A stretch of DNA of 64,000 bases from Lihuaxuella thermophila (GCF_900110165.1 NZ_FOCQ01000012.1:61823-125822); one strand, 5' to 3'; shown: positions 44,572-53,548, numbered from the stretch's first letter. A program made the numbers and translations. Notes: a model not told the origin generated them from the letters alone.

Positions 44572-45453
44572 ATGGCTTTGGTCAAAGAACAAGATGTAAA
44601 ACTGCTCGTCATCACCGGAATGTCCGGCGCCGGAAAAACAGTGGCAGTACAAAGTCTCGAGGATTTGGGCTTTTTTTGCATTGATAACCTCCCTCCCCTT
44701 TTGCTGCCGAAGTTTGCGGAGCTCTTGGAGCAATCCAAAGGCAAGATCGGCAAGGTAGCACTGGTGATTGACTTAAGGGGACGCGACTTTTTTTCCTCTC
44801 TTTTTGAGTCATTGGACCAACTGGAAAAGTGGCATGGGATTCATTACCAGATTCTGTTTCTGGATTCCAATGATCAGACTCTGGTACGCCGTTACAAAGA
44901 GACCCGGCGGAGACACCCGCTTTCACCGGACGGGACTCCTTTGGACGGAATTGTGCAGGAGAGGCGTCTGCTGGAAGAAATCAAGGGGCGGGCGCACCAG
45001 ATTATTGATACCAGCCATTTGAAGCCGAGTGAGTTAAAGGAGAAAATCGTCACCCGTTTTTCCCAATTTGATCAGTCCGGGATGGCGGTCACATTTATGT
45101 CGTTCGGGTTTAAACACGGGGTTCCGATCGATGCGGATCTCGTTTTTGATGTCAGATTTTTGCCGAATCCGCACTATGTGGATTCGCTCCGCCCGCAGAC
45201 GGGCAAAGACCCGGATGTGTCGGATTACGTGATGAAGTGGACAGAGACGAAGCAGTTTTTGGATAAGCTGATCGATTTGTTTTCCTTTTTATTTCCGCAA
45301 TACAGCAAAGAGGGAAAAACGCAGTTGGTCGTCGGCATCGGCTGTACAGGCGGGAAACACCGTTCTGTGGCCATTGCTGAATATCTGTATCATAAATTTA
45401 AAGATCAAGAGCGTTGCAGGGTAACGCACAGAGACATCGAGAAAGGCGGATAA
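44572..45453 (+). CDS. rapZ: RNase adapter / nucleotide-binding protein RapZ
   Basis: 293-residue P-loop protein (YvcJ in Bacillus). Walker A is GMSGAGKT (residues about 16-23) and Walker B-like [12 protein letters not shown]. The C-terminal domain has [27 protein letters not shown] and [18 protein letters not shown]. In E. coli RapZ directs RNase E cleavage of GlmZ; in Bacillus it is a GTPase-like factor linked to competence. The ATG at 44572 is preferred to one 15 nt upstream. yvcK and whiA follow in the conserved order. Confidence 0.95.
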   Translation: MALVKEQDVKLLVITGMSGAGKTVAVQSLEDLGFFCIDNLPPLLLPKFAELLEQSKGKIGKVALVIDLRGRDFFSSLFESLDQLEKWHGIHYQILFLDSNDQTLVRRYKETRRRHPLSPDGTPLDGIVQERRLLEEIKGRAHQIIDTSHLKPSELKEKIVTRFSQFDQSGMAVTFMSFGFKHGVPIDADLVFDVRFLPNPHYVDSLRPQTGKDPDVSDYVMKWTETKQFLDKLIDLFSFLFPQYSKEGKTQLVVGIGCTGGKHRSVAIAEYLYHKFKDQERCRVTHRDIEKGG

Positions 45454-45459
45454 TCAAAG

Positions 45460-46464
45460 GTGTCGATCAAGCGCGATCATAAGCCGGGCGGAACAGGGCG
45501 TCCGAATATCGTATGTATAGGCGGAGGAACGGGGCTGTCTGTGATTTTGCGGGGATTGAAAAAACAGCCGGTGGATATTACGGCAATTGTGACGGTTGCC
45601 GATGACGGCGGGAGTTCGGGTCGGCTGCGCAATGACCTGCAAATGCCGCCGCCGGGAGACATCCGGAATGTCTTGATTGCACTTGCGGATACAGAGCCGC
45701 TCCTTGAAAGCGTGTTGCAATACCGTTTTGAAAATGGTGAGGGCCTGGCGGGCCATACGCTGGGGAACCTGATGATTGCCGCAATGAAGGAAATTACGGG
45801 GGATTTTACGCAGGCGATTAAAGAGATGAGCCGCGTTCTGGCCGTTCGAGGGAGAGTATTGCCCGCGAGTGAGCAGGATGTCGATCTGCTGGCGGAGATG
45901 TCGGACGGAACGATTGTCAAAGGAGAATCGCAAATCCCCAAAACCGGAAAGCGGATTCGCCGTGTCTTTCTGAATCCGCCCGAACCCAAGCCGCTGGACG
46001 AAGCGATCCGTGCCATCGAAGAGGCGGACGGAATTATTATCGGACCGGGAAGCCTTTATACAAGTATTCTCCCTAACCTGTTAGTGAAAGATATGAGTGA
46101 ATCGATTCGTACCTCCCGCGCTTGTAAAGTCTACGTCTGCAATGTGATGACCCAACCCGGTGAGACAGACAACTTCACCGCGAGCGACCATATCCGAGCG
46201 ATTTACGATCATGTGGGGGAACGCCTGTTTGAGGTGGCCATCATCAACAATGAAGTTCCTCCGCTGTCCATACAAAAGCAGTACGCAGTCAAAAACCAGC
46301 GGATGGTCGTCCCGGATATCGAGAAGATCCATAAGTTGGGCTGCCAGGTGCTTGCGGATAATTTATTATTGTACCAGTCGGTGCTGAGACACAATGCGGA
46401 CAGAATCAGCCGGCACATCCTCCGGCTGATCCGTGAGCGGATGAAACAGCGGCAGAGCGGATAA
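45460..46464 (+). CDS. yvcK: Gluconeogenesis factor YvcK
   Basis: 334-residue YvcK/CofD-like protein needed for growth on gluconeogenic carbon and for cell-wall homeostasis; it binds UDP-sugars. Signatures: NIVCIGGGTGLSVILRGLKK, TVADDGGSSGRLRNDL, PPGDIRNVLIALAD, GPGSLYTSILPNLLV and the C-terminal EVPP region. The start is GTG. It lies six bases after rapZ and 14 before whiA, a strongly conserved Gram-positive module. Confidence 0.95.
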   Translation: MSIKRDHKPGGTGRPNIVCIGGGTGLSVILRGLKKQPVDITAIVTVADDGGSSGRLRNDLQMPPPGDIRNVLIALADTEPLLESVLQYRFENGEGLAGHTLGNLMIAAMKEITGDFTQAIKEMSRVLAVRGRVLPASEQDVDLLAEMSDGTIVKGESQIPKTGKRIRRVFLNPPEPKPLDEAIRAIEEADGIIIGPGSLYTSILPNLLVKDMSESIRTSRACKVYVCNVMTQPGETDNFTASDHIRAIYDHVGERLFEVAIINNEVPPLSIQKQYAVKNQRMVVPDIEKIHKLGCQVLADNLLLYQSVLRHNADRISRHILRLIRERMKQRQSG

Positions 46465-46478
46465 AGAAGGGATGCTGA

Positions 46479-47417
46479 ATGTCCTTTACCTCTGTGACAA
46501 AAAAAGAATTGACTCTGTTGGAGTCGGAAGCCTGTTGCAAACGGGCGGAGCTGTCTGCCCTGGTTCGGATGAATGGAACCGTACAGCTCAGGCAGCAGCA
46601 ATTTGTGCTGGATATCACGACCGAAAATCCATCGACTGCCCGATACATGTTTTCGCTGCTGAAACAACTGTATCAGGCGCAGCCGGAGGTACTTGTGCGC
46701 AAAAAGGTGCGCCTGAAAAAGAACAATGTGTACCTGATTCGATTGGCCTCGCGGGCAGAAGAAGTGCTTCACGATTTATGTATTCTCAAGCGGGGCACTT
46801 GGGAGCGGGTCATGGGCATTTCTCCTCGGCTTCTGAAAAAGAGCTGTTGCAAGCGGGCTTATTTGCGGGGCGCTTTTTTGGCAGGCGGTTCGGTAAATAA
46901 TCCGGACAGCGCTTCTTATCATTTGGAAATTGTTTCCACTTACCACGATCACAGTGAGGCGCTTTGCCGGTTGATGAACGAGTTTCACTTGCATGCCAAG
47001 ATGATTGAGCGTAAAAAAGGATATGTCGTCTATATTAAAGAAGGAGACAAAATCGGGGAATTTCTCAATATCATCGGAGCCCATCCATCCCTGCTCAGGT
47101 TTGAGGATGTCCGCATTATGAAGGATATGCGCAATTCGGTCAATCGTTTGGTCAATTGCGAAACAGCCAATCTGAATAAGACCATTCAGGCAGCCATGCG
47201 GCAAATTGAAAATATCCGGCTGATTGACCAGGAGATCGGGCTCAATCAATTACCCGACCGCTTGCGGGAAGTGGCCGAAGCCAGACTGAAATATCCGGAC
47301 GTCAACCTGGCGGAGCTGGGACAGCTGCTCCCCAGCGGCAAAGTAAGCAAATCCGCCATCAATCACCGCTTGCGCAAGCTGGATGAATTAGCCAAACAAC
47401 TGCGTACCGCAAAATAA
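46479..47417 (+). CDS. whiA: DNA-binding protein WhiA
   Basis: 312-residue protein with a degenerate LAGLIDADG homing-endonuclease-like N-terminal domain ([26 protein letters not shown]) and a C-terminal helix-turn-helix ([29 protein letters not shown]). WhiA affects cell division and chromosome segregation in Bacillus and sporulation in actinomycetes. It is third in the rapZ-yvcK-whiA module, with the HPr-like gene following. Confidence 0.95.
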   Translation: MSFTSVTKKELTLLESEACCKRAELSALVRMNGTVQLRQQQFVLDITTENPSTARYMFSLLKQLYQAQPEVLVRKKVRLKKNNVYLIRLASRAEEVLHDLCILKRGTWERVMGISPRLLKKSCCKRAYLRGAFLAGGSVNNPDSASYHLEIVSTYHDHSEALCRLMNEFHLHAKMIERKKGYVVYIKEGDKIGEFLNIIGAHPSLLRFEDVRIMKDMRNSVNRLVNCETANLNKTIQAAMRQIENIRLIDQEIGLNQLPDRLREVAEARLKYPDVNLAELGQLLPSGKVSKSAINHRLRKLDELAKQLRTAK

Positions 47418-47490
47418 AAAACGTAAAATGGTCCCCGGATCACCCGGGTTTCCATACAAAACCATCTTCATCCATCAAGGGGGAATATCG

Positions 47491-47748
47491 ATGATTGAAA
47501 AGAAAGTGATTGTCAGCCTGGAAACCGGCTTGCATGCCCGTCCGGCTGCCTTGTTTGTGCAAGTAGCCAATAAATTTGCCTCTGAAATCTTCGTTCTCAA
47601 AGATAACAAGAAAGTGAACGCAAAAAGCATTATGGGAATTATGAGTCTCGCTGTTTCCAAAGGGACCGAAATTACGCTTCAGGCGGATGGCCCGGATGCG
47701 GAAGAAGCCGTCCATGCACTGGCAGAAATCGTTACCAAATCCGAATAA
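47491..47748 (+). CDS. crh: HPr-family protein at the crh locus, with His15 retained
   Basis: 85-residue HPr-fold protein. Most of its sequence (ETGL, ARPAALFVQVANKF, KKVNAKSIMG, SLAVSKGTEITL) is closest to Bacillus Crh, and it follows whiA as crh does. Unlike Crh, which has Gln15, it has His15 in GLHARPA, the residue phosphorylated by PTS enzyme I. Ser46, the HPr kinase target, is in AKSIMG. It may therefore serve both as CcpA co-repressor and as a phosphocarrier. The ATG has AAGGGGG seven bases upstream; a terminator follows. Confidence 0.9.
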   Translation: MIEKKVIVSLETGLHARPAALFVQVANKFASEIFVLKDNKKVNAKSIMGIMSLAVSKGTEITLQADGPDAEEAVHALAEIVTKSE

Positions 47749-47763
47749 TCACATGACTGGATG

Positions 47764-47793
47764 AAGAGCCTGATCTGATCGGCTCTTTTTTTT
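47764..47793 (+). terminator. Terminator of the rapZ-crh cluster
   Basis: AAGAGCC and GGCTCTT pair around a 10-nt loop, ending in T8. Confidence 0.88.
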
Positions 47794-47927
47794 GCCGTGC
47801 ATGTTCCCGCTCAATCCTCATGAAAACGTACAAATCATGTAACATTTTGCCCGTTCATAAGCCCTTATTTTTATATAAGATGAAGGAAGAACGCTATAAA
47901 CAATGGTAATCCGATGTGGAGGATAAG

Positions 47928-48608
47928 ATGGACGCGTTTCTGTATCCCGTTATTACTTGTTTATATCTGATTCTTTTTATCTGGAGTTTACGGTTTTTTC
48001 ATGAATCTTCATTCTGGGGATCGTTGTGGGTATTGTTCATCATCGTGGGTCTGATTTACAACAATTTGATCTTGTCCGTCGGAAGATGGATCGGGGTTGG
48101 GGATGTGCTGGAAGTGCTGAGCATGTTCCGTTATCTGCTGCATGTTTTGCTGACCCCGACACTGGTATTTGTCGCTCTGGATATCTTGCGCCGCATCCAT
48201 GTGGAATGGTCGGAGTATTTAAGCACTCGCATCGTATATAATCTATATACCTTTTCCCTGACCGTTGTCGGTGTCTATTCCGAAATTCTGTGGATTAACC
48301 TGGAGCCGACGGAAATAAACGGGGTTCTTGCCTATATCCCCGCTGATTCCAACATCCATTTTTCATATTCCACTTTTTTAACATTGATTCCGCTGTTGAT
48401 TTCAGGGATCGTTGTTTGGAAAAGGTTAAGATGGCCCATATTAATCTTTGGGGTCCTGATGGCTCTGGCCGGGGGCGTCCTGACCTTGGCTTCTGAAAGC
48501 ATGAGTCTGGGTTCCGCCTTTGAACTGATTTTGATGTGGAGCCTGGTGGTGACAGAGCAGAAGCTGAAGCATGAGGATTTTCACCCGACCGAACCTTTGA
48601 ACCAATAG
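47928..48608 (+). CDS. Hypothetical multi-pass membrane protein
   Basis: 226-residue integral membrane protein with about seven hydrophobic helices (FLYPVITCLYLILFIWSLRF, LWVLFIIVGLIYNNLIL, YLLHVLLTPTLVFVALDILR and later ones). No family was recognised. The ATG at 47928 has GGAGG five bases upstream; an in-frame GTG at 47916 does not. It is a single gene between the HPr-like gene and a lipoprotein gene. Confidence 0.75.
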   Translation: MDAFLYPVITCLYLILFIWSLRFFHESSFWGSLWVLFIIVGLIYNNLILSVGRWIGVGDVLEVLSMFRYLLHVLLTPTLVFVALDILRRIHVEWSEYLSTRIVYNLYTFSLTVVGVYSEILWINLEPTEINGVLAYIPADSNIHFSYSTFLTLIPLLISGIVVWKRLRWPILIFGVLMALAGGVLTLASESMSLGSAFELILMWSLVVTEQKLKHEDFHPTEPLNQ

Positions 48609-48713
48609 CTGACGGCGAGCTTCCGGGAAAAAGGAGAAGCCTGGATCTACCAGCCTCTCAGATGCATAAATCCGTGTCCGTGTTTAAAACTAACGGCACG
48701 GAGGTGGGTTGCG

Positions 48714-49070
48714 ATGAACTGGAAACTTTTCGTCGTGTTAGGCTTGGCAATCATCCAGCTAGTCGCCTGTCAGCGCTTTGAAAAACCGGAAGCGAGAACC
48801 GGGCTGGACAATGACAGCCATTCTTACAGCTATGTCGGTTATCCGGAAAGCAAAATGAAAATCGCCGCCATGAATGTCGCAGGCGTCAAAAGTGTAGTCA
48901 TCAAATATAACGGGCGGAATATCATGGTGTACGTGATTCCAAAAAGGCAAATCGATCCCAGGGATTATCCGCACATCGCTGAACAGGTTCGAAAAGCGGT
49001 GAGCCGGGAAGCTCCTGTCAATCCCTTTCAAGTCCGCGTCCTCAAACCGGAAGATACCATTTTGGAATAA
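48714..49070 (+). CDS. YhcN/YlaJ-like sporulation lipoprotein
   Basis: 118-residue lipoprotein with signal peptide MNWKLFVVLGLAIIQLVAC (lipobox LVAC). The mature part has AAMNVAGVKSVVIKYNGRNIMVYVIP, the pattern of YhcN/YlaJ-family spore lipoproteins that contain a BON-like domain. Such proteins lie in the spore inner membrane or forespore and help outgrowth. The ribosome site is GGAGG. The family assignment is probable rather than certain. Confidence 0.75.
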   Translation: MNWKLFVVLGLAIIQLVACQRFEKPEARTGLDNDSHSYSYVGYPESKMKIAAMNVAGVKSVVIKYNGRNIMVYVIPKRQIDPRDYPHIAEQVRKAVSREAPVNPFQVRVLKPEDTILE

Positions 49071-49072
49071 AC

Positions 49073-49110
49073 AAAACCATCTGGTCTCAAACAGAGATCA
49101 GATGGTTTTT
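49073..49110. terminator. Bidirectional terminator between the lipoprotein gene and clpP
   Basis: AAAACCATCTGGTCTC pairs with GAGATCAGATGGTTTT (one G-U) around a 5-nt loop, with T-rich flanks on both sides. Confidence 0.9.
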
Positions 49111-49114
49111 GCTT

Positions 49115-49699
49115 TTATTTCCGGGGATCCATGATTTTATCAATCAGCCCGTATTTGAGCGCATCTTCTGCGGTCATAAAGTGATCGCGGTCGGTATCCC
49201 GTTCGATTTTTTCCAGGGGTTGGCCGGTAAATTCGGAGAGCATGCGGTTGATGCGGTCACGCATGCGCAAAATGCGTTTGGCCCGGATTTCAATGTCGCT
49301 GGCCTGCCCTTGTGCACCACCCAACGGCTGGTGAATCATCACTTCGCTGTTTGGCAGAGCGAACCGTTTTCCCTTTGCTCCGGCGGCAAGCAGGAAAGCG
49401 CCCATAGAGGCGGCCATACCGACACAGATGGTCGATACATCAGGCTTCACAAACTGCATGGTATCGAAGATGGCCATTCCGGCTGTAATGGAACCCCCCG
49501 GAGAGTTGATATACAGATGAATATCCTTTTCCGGATCTTCTGCCGTCAGGAAGAGAAGCTGCGCCACCACCAGGTTGGCAACTTCATCGGTAATCGGGCT
49601 TCCCAAGAGAATAATGCGGTCCTTCAACAACCGGGAGTAGATGTCATAGGAACGTTCTCCGCGATTTGTCTGTTCGACGACAATTGGTACAAGGTTCAT
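49115..49699 (-). CDS. clpP: ATP-dependent Clp protease proteolytic subunit
   Basis: 194-residue serine peptidase forming the tetradecameric ClpP chamber. The catalytic triad regions are [16 protein letters not shown] (Ser), [18 protein letters not shown] (His) and [14 protein letters not shown] (Asp). The family N-terminus [21 protein letters not shown] gives the start at 49699. However, the only ribosome site (AAAGGGGG) lies further upstream; it fits an in-frame GTG at 49726, which would add nine residues, or it reaches 49699 if an intervening hairpin (49706-49728) folds. A CtsR box overlaps the promoter. The degradation partner ClpX/ClpC is elsewhere. Confidence 0.95.
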   Translation of the reverse strand: MNLVPIVVEQTNRGERSYDIYSRLLKDRIILLGSPITDEVANLVVAQLLFLTAEDPEKDIHLYINSPGGSITAGMAIFDTMQFVKPDVSTICVGMAASMGAFLLAAGAKGKRFALPNSEVMIHQPLGGAQGQASDIEIRAKRILRMRDRINRMLSEFTGQPLEKIERDTDRDHFMTAEDALKYGLIDKIMDPRK

Positions 49700-49805
49700 C
49701 TTTGCGGGTGCAACGGGCGATCGCACCCTTCCCCCTTTCTCTATGTCCATTCTTTCGTGTTGTGTGTCAAACGATTCTTTCTGATCAGGCTCTTGACTTA
49801 TTGTA

Positions 49806-49835
49806 ATCATACAACAAAGGTCAAAAAAGGTCAAA
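49806..49835 (-). promoter_or_regulatory. clpP promoter with CtsR operator
   Basis: On the minus strand TTGACC (49829-49834), a 17-nt spacer and TATGAT (49806-49811) form a sigma-A promoter. GGTCAAAAAAGGTCAAA (49819-49835, plus strand) is an exact tandem heptad of the CtsR class III heat-shock operator and covers the -35. Heat or protein stress should derepress clpP. The 250 bp from here to 50083 contain no gene. Confidence 0.9.
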
Positions 49836-50083
49836 TGATCAGAGTGAAAGAAACAGCCTCCCTCGCCGCTCCGTTCATTGACGGCTGGAAGAGATCATGA
49901 ATATGTATGGCTCTCATCGGTGGTCCCTCATCAGATCGCCGGTTTGGAACCCATCAACATAATTATTCCCGTTGATCTGCAAAAATAACGGCTCCAAAAC
50001 GGAATAACCGACACCTGTTTTACGATTTCAAAGGGATGCAGAAATCGATACATTCCATCTGAAAAGGCAGGCATGAAAATCGG

Positions 50084-50102
50084 AGTCGGATCACCTCCGA
50101 CT
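50084..50102 (-). terminator. Terminator of the GntR gene
   Basis: AGTCGGA and TCCGACT pair around GGTGA on the minus strand, then CCGATTTTCAT. The stem overlaps the last codons of the gene. Confidence 0.6.
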
Positions 50103-50903
50103 TTGCTCTCCCTCGAACCATTTGCTGATTTCCTCTTCAATGTTATATGTGTACTGAAGCTCATGTAAAGAAGCGTTACAGACAATCCGGCTGTACTCAA
50201 ACAGAATCTCTTCTTTCTTCGATTGCCCCCAAATCCAACGGTGCATTTCCATTACAGGCTGATTTCTTGCAATATGAAGTACCGCAGCTTCGTCAGCAGT
50301 TGGCATGCGGCAATTCAGGCGTTCCAAAACCCGGGAAGCTCTTATTTTTTTGTTTTCCCAAAGCCATTTAAAGAGTGGAACTTTATGATCTTCTTGTCCC
50401 ACGAGTTCTCCCATCAAGGAGGCGAGTAAATATGTGTCGAGAATCCGATAAGGAACTCGATCCACCAATTGTACACGAAACCGTCGAAGTACTTTTTCCT
50501 TGGCGTCAACTCCTAGGTTTCGCCCTACTTCTTCCCCGGCGGGTATGATACTCGATGGTTCGAGATATCGGACCAATACTTCTCTGCCTTGCTCACGCAT
50601 CATGTGAATGAAAGAACCCACTTGTTTCAGCTCGGGCCCTTTATTTTTCGGCAGATTTGGATATTCACCCATGACGATCTTCGGAGCGGAAGAACGGACA
50701 AAGGCACCTCCACGAGGTACAATATCGATTAAATTTTCTGCTTGAAGACGGAGTAGAGCAGCACGAATCGTAGAACGACTGATTTGAAGTTCCTCCGCTA
50801 AATCCCGTTCAGAGGGGAGGCGTTGTCCAACGCTGTAGATTCCTTGTTCGATTTGTTCCCGAATGATTTGCACAACTTGATCAATCTTGGAATTGTAAGT
50901 CAT
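50091..50903 (-). CDS. GntR-family transcriptional regulator with UTRA domain
   Basis: 270-residue regulator of the HutC/YvoA subgroup. The N-terminal winged helix is QGIYSVGQRLPSERDLAEELQISRSTIRAALLRLQAENLI. Residues about 95-265 form the UTRA ligand domain (RRFRVQLVDRVPYRILDTYLL, YTYNIEEEISKWFEGEQ). The ligand is unknown. It is followed on the same strand, upstream, by a NUDIX hydrolase gene, and a TTGGTA-type operator lies just before that gene. The coding strand is AT-richer than the genes to its left, marking the start of an accessory segment. Confidence 0.88.
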   Translation of the reverse strand: MTYNSKIDQVVQIIREQIEQGIYSVGQRLPSERDLAEELQISRSTIRAALLRLQAENLIDIVPRGGAFVRSSAPKIVMGEYPNLPKNKGPELKQVGSFIHMMREQGREVLVRYLEPSSIIPAGEEVGRNLGVDAKEKVLRRFRVQLVDRVPYRILDTYLLASLMGELVGQEDHKVPLFKWLWENKKIRASRVLERLNCRMPTADEAAVLHIARNQPVMEMHRWIWGQSKKEEILFEYSRIVCNASLHELQYTYNIEEEISKWFEGEQSRR

Positions 50904-50945
50904 TCATTCCCACCCCATTTTTACGGAACACCATACATTTAAAAT

Positions 50946-51416
50946 CTATCGGATAAACGCTCGTTCCTTATTGGCATAGAAGTCTTGGATTCGAATCCAT
51001 TGGGCTGGATGCATATCCAACTGTTCCAACTCTTCTTTCGTGAAAAACTTTACTTGAACCGATTCCGAACTGACTGCGATTTCTCCGCTCACGATTCGGC
51101 ATGAAAAGCAAATGGAGAATTGCTGCCGGACTTCCCCGTCCGAATATGCAATCACATGATTAGGGTCAGTGTAAATTCCGATACATTTTATTACTTCTAC
51201 ATCAAATCCCGTCTCTTCTTTAACTTCCCGGATAATCGTTTCTTCGATCGACTCTCCCAACTCCATGGCCCCACCCGGCAGCGACCACAGATGATTATCG
51301 CTTCGTTTATGCAATAGGATTCTGCCCTCCGAATCAGTGACGACAGCGGAAGCGGCAGGAACTAATGAATTCGGCTTAGGCGCACCGGGTTGATGGTAAT
51401 AATCTGTTCTAGCCAA
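50946..51416 (-). CDS. NUDIX hydrolase
   Basis: 156-residue hydrolase with a complete NUDIX box (GGAMELGESIEETIIREVKEETGF in the region LWSLPGGAMELGESIEETII..REVKEETGFDV) for Mg-dependent cleavage of a nucleoside diphosphate linked to another group. Because AAAGGAGG ends one base before the first in-frame ATG, the TTG two codons later (spacing 7) is taken as the start. The substrate is not predictable. It is probably co-transcribed with the GntR gene 42 nt downstream. Confidence 0.88.
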   Translation of the reverse strand: MARTDYYHQPGAPKPNSLVPAASAVVTDSEGRILLHKRSDNHLWSLPGGAMELGESIEETIIREVKEETGFDVEVIKCIGIYTDPNHVIAYSDGEVRQQFSICFSCRIVSGEIAVSSESVQVKFFTKEELEQLDMHPAQWIRIQDFYANKERAFIR

Positions 51417-51484
51417 GAGCATACCTCCTTTGGTGGTGACCAGTCATCTATCACAATATTACCATAAGTCAGATGGTTATTTCA

Positions 51485-51510
51485 TTGGTATTGACATTGG
51501 TACCTACCAA
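51485..51510. promoter_or_regulatory. Probable GntR/UTRA operator
   Basis: TTGGTACCTACCAA (51497-51510) is a palindrome of TTGGTA half-sites, and a further TTGGTA lies 12 bp away (51485-51490); TACCAA-like sequence recurs near 51526. HutC-type GntR proteins bind such palindromes. It lies between the NUDIX-GntR pair and the divergent small genes and may control both. Confidence 0.55.
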
Positions 51511-51554
51511 ATGATAAATTGAATATACCAAAAACAACAAATTAGCAGAAAGAT

Positions 51555-51803
51555 GTGAATGAATTGGGTGGATCGGAGAAGGTCACGAACCTGTTGTCAA
51601 CCCGAAAAAAATTAAAGGATTATTGTGAGGTTGTACCTTTCACTCTACAGAACAAGAAAAGGGGACCGAATTTAAACACTGCAAACGACTCATTTATATT
51701 TTTAAAGGCCGTCAATGGAGACCAAATTATATTCCGCCTGGCAGATGTACAAGTCGTAAGAACGAGGCAGAAGACGATCGTCATCGGAAAAAGTTTCGAT
51801 TAA
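51555..51803 (+). CDS. Small hypothetical protein
   Basis: 82-residue protein from a GTG with a weak AGAAAG site. The C-terminal half looks like a small beta domain (SFIFLKAVNGDQIIFRLADVQVV). No family was recognised. It is the first of three short genes packed on the same strand (51555-52291) between the operator and the lasso cluster. Base composition is AT-rich like its neighbours, suggesting acquired DNA. Confidence 0.5.
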   Translation: MNELGGSEKVTNLLSTRKKLKDYCEVVPFTLQNKKRGPNLNTANDSFIFLKAVNGDQIIFRLADVQVVRTRQKTIVIGKSFD

Positions 51804-51827
51804 CAAAGAAGAGAAAGGGGGAGTAAT

Positions 51828-52064
51828 GTGTCGCAGGAAAAGACAGGAAGATACATAACAGGGGGACAAGCGGTTAGTTATGTCGTTTATACGCTGGCTA
51901 AGCTCGGTTATCCCCGCGAAAAGATCGTAGAGATAGTCAAAGAGCTCATTAACACTTTCGAACTGAAGTGCGATGTATTCACCTCTAATGCTGGTTTGAA
52001 AGGTGGAAGAGAAGATCGAAAGCACTTGCTCCCAACGATCAGCAATCGGGAAGGAGTTAGATGA
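51828..52064 (+). CDS. Small hypothetical protein
   Basis: 78-residue protein from a GTG with AGGGGGAG upstream. The N-terminal helix-rich part (GGQAVSYVVYTLAKLGYPREKIVEIVKELINTF) is amphipathic; the C-terminus is charged. The stop overlaps the next start (ATGA), so the second and third small genes are translationally coupled. No family was recognised. Confidence 0.6.
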   Translation: MSQEKTGRYITGGQAVSYVVYTLAKLGYPREKIVEIVKELINTFELKCDVFTSNAGLKGGREDRKHLLPTISNREGVR

Positions 52065-52291
52065 ACGTGAGACCTGTTGTATTTTGGTATGACTCTTCTA
52101 AAAGGAAACTGATTCTTCTGGATACTTTTCATCAGAGAAGAGCGGAAATATCCTCATCCAAACGATTGACCGAGTTTCTTCAGACCTACAACCTTACTCT
52201 TGAGCAGTGCAAAAGGGTTCATGAAGTGGATTTAGATCAGTTGGGTTTTTTTGAGAAATGGAGAATCCTTCTGTTGATGGATAAGGTTTGA
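52061..52291 (+). CDS. Small hypothetical protein
   Basis: 76-residue basic protein overlapping the previous gene by four bases. It begins MNVRPVVFWYDSSKRKLILLD and ends in a helical segment (QLGFFEKWRILLLMDKV). No family was recognised. No terminator is evident between it and the methyltransferase gene; the intervening 52292-52547 is AT-rich and holds no convincing gene. Confidence 0.6.
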   Translation: MNVRPVVFWYDSSKRKLILLDTFHQRRAEISSSKRLTEFLQTYNLTLEQCKRVHEVDLDQLGFFEKWRILLLMDKV

Positions 52292-52547
52292 GCCTCTGGG
52301 CTAATATGCAGACTGATTGAAAAAGGGGTCGTAATCTTCTGAAAAGGATATCTTTCTTTATATCTATTCCATCGGAGCTATTTGGAAAGATGGGGGATGG
52401 AAAAGAGTTGGTCCACCGAATGTTGATTGATACTCAATTTATTGAAAATGACTGATTTTTTAAAATGTTATTCTACAAGCTGTCCGAATAGAGGAATGTA
52501 TTTAATAGTAAGGAATTAATTCCATCTATTGAGTAGGGGGTATGAGA

Positions 52548-53546
52548 ATGAGTCGAGTTGATGAAGCTTTTCAAAATGTAAATCGTGATGAGTTTGTGTT
52601 GAGGGAAGATGGCAGTATTGTCATTCAAAGTACAGCAAGCAATGCAATCAAAAGTGGTTTGGAAATGTTGGACGTAAAAGAGGGGAGTCGAGTATTGGAG
52701 ATTGGTACAGGTTCAGGATTTAGTGGGGCGCTTCTCTCGTATTTAGCAGGTTCAAGCGGTACTGTTGTATCGCTTGACATTGAACCTGAACTGACAAGGC
52801 GAGCAAGGGAGCTATTTAAGCAAAAAAACATTACGAATGTTCGCTTTGAAACAAAAGATGGTCGGGAAGGCTTTGAGTCTGAAGCACCATATGACCGTAT
52901 TATTGCTTGGGCGACCCCTGAACATATCCCTGATGCCTGGAAAGATCAAGTGAGTAATGGGGGGATTCTAGTCACTCCGTTTCGAGTTCTACCAATCGCT
53001 CGATGTACTGTTACGGTAAGTCTGAGAAAAGTTGATGGTGTTTTAAAAGGAGAATCGGTGTCAGGGGAAGGTTATATCATGATGTCATCGGAGCCGATAC
53101 AAGACATAGAAAAATTTGCAGGGTATCAAATACACGCGGATTTAATCGGCAAAGGGGAAGATCCTGTTTGGGCGAGTTCAATCTGGATGAAACAATTCCA
53201 GGGCAAAGAATGGTTGGAAAGGTTTGATGCAATGCAGAGTGAAACATCTCCTTTTCAGGAAAAAGGAGAAGAGATACGTGCTTATCTTCTTGGCAAAAAT
53301 CCGGAAGGTTTTACTTATGCATTTCATCCCGATTCCGGATATTGGGTTGGCTACAGCAGTCCTGATGGATTTGCCTTAGTTTCCGAACGGCAACCAAAGC
53401 AATGGGTGGTAACTGACAAGATACATAAAGATGTTCTTTGTGATTGGTGGGATGACTGGAAACGGCTTGGAAAGCCAAGTTATGAGCAATTACAGCCTTA
53501 TATGGCAGGGAATCAAATCAAAGTGAAATTGAAAGGAGGTGTATAA
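52548..53546 (+). CDS. Protein-isoaspartate-methyltransferase-like enzyme of the lasso cluster
   Basis: 332-residue SAM-dependent methyltransferase. The N-terminal two thirds are PIMT-like: SGLEMLDVKEGSRVLEIGTGSGFSGALLSYL holds the SAM loop, preceded by DGSIVIQSTAS and followed by APYDRIIAWATPEHIPDAW. A C-terminal extension of about 120 residues (LLGKNPEGFTYAFHPDSGYWVGY, VVTDKIHKDVLCDWWDDWKR) is absent from housekeeping PIMTs and typical of RiPP-associated homologues. In lihuanodin and cellulonodin-2 clusters such enzymes methylate a ring Asp, which then closes to an aspartimide. The precursor gene begins two bases after its stop. AGGGGG spacing favours ATG 52548 over 52542. Confidence 0.85.
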   Translation: MSRVDEAFQNVNRDEFVLREDGSIVIQSTASNAIKSGLEMLDVKEGSRVLEIGTGSGFSGALLSYLAGSSGTVVSLDIEPELTRRARELFKQKNITNVRFETKDGREGFESEAPYDRIIAWATPEHIPDAWKDQVSNGGILVTPFRVLPIARCTVTVSLRKVDGVLKGESVSGEGYIMMSSEPIQDIEKFAGYQIHADLIGKGEDPVWASSIWMKQFQGKEWLERFDAMQSETSPFQEKGEEIRAYLLGKNPEGFTYAFHPDSGYWVGYSSPDGFALVSERQPKQWVVTDKIHKDVLCDWWDDWKRLGKPSYEQLQPYMAGNQIKVKLKGGV

Positions 53547-53548
53547 CG

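Noticed and set aside
49840..50083. Gene between clpP and the GntR gene
   Set aside because: No frame with a ribosome site or coherent protein sequence; treated as the clpP upstream region and empty.
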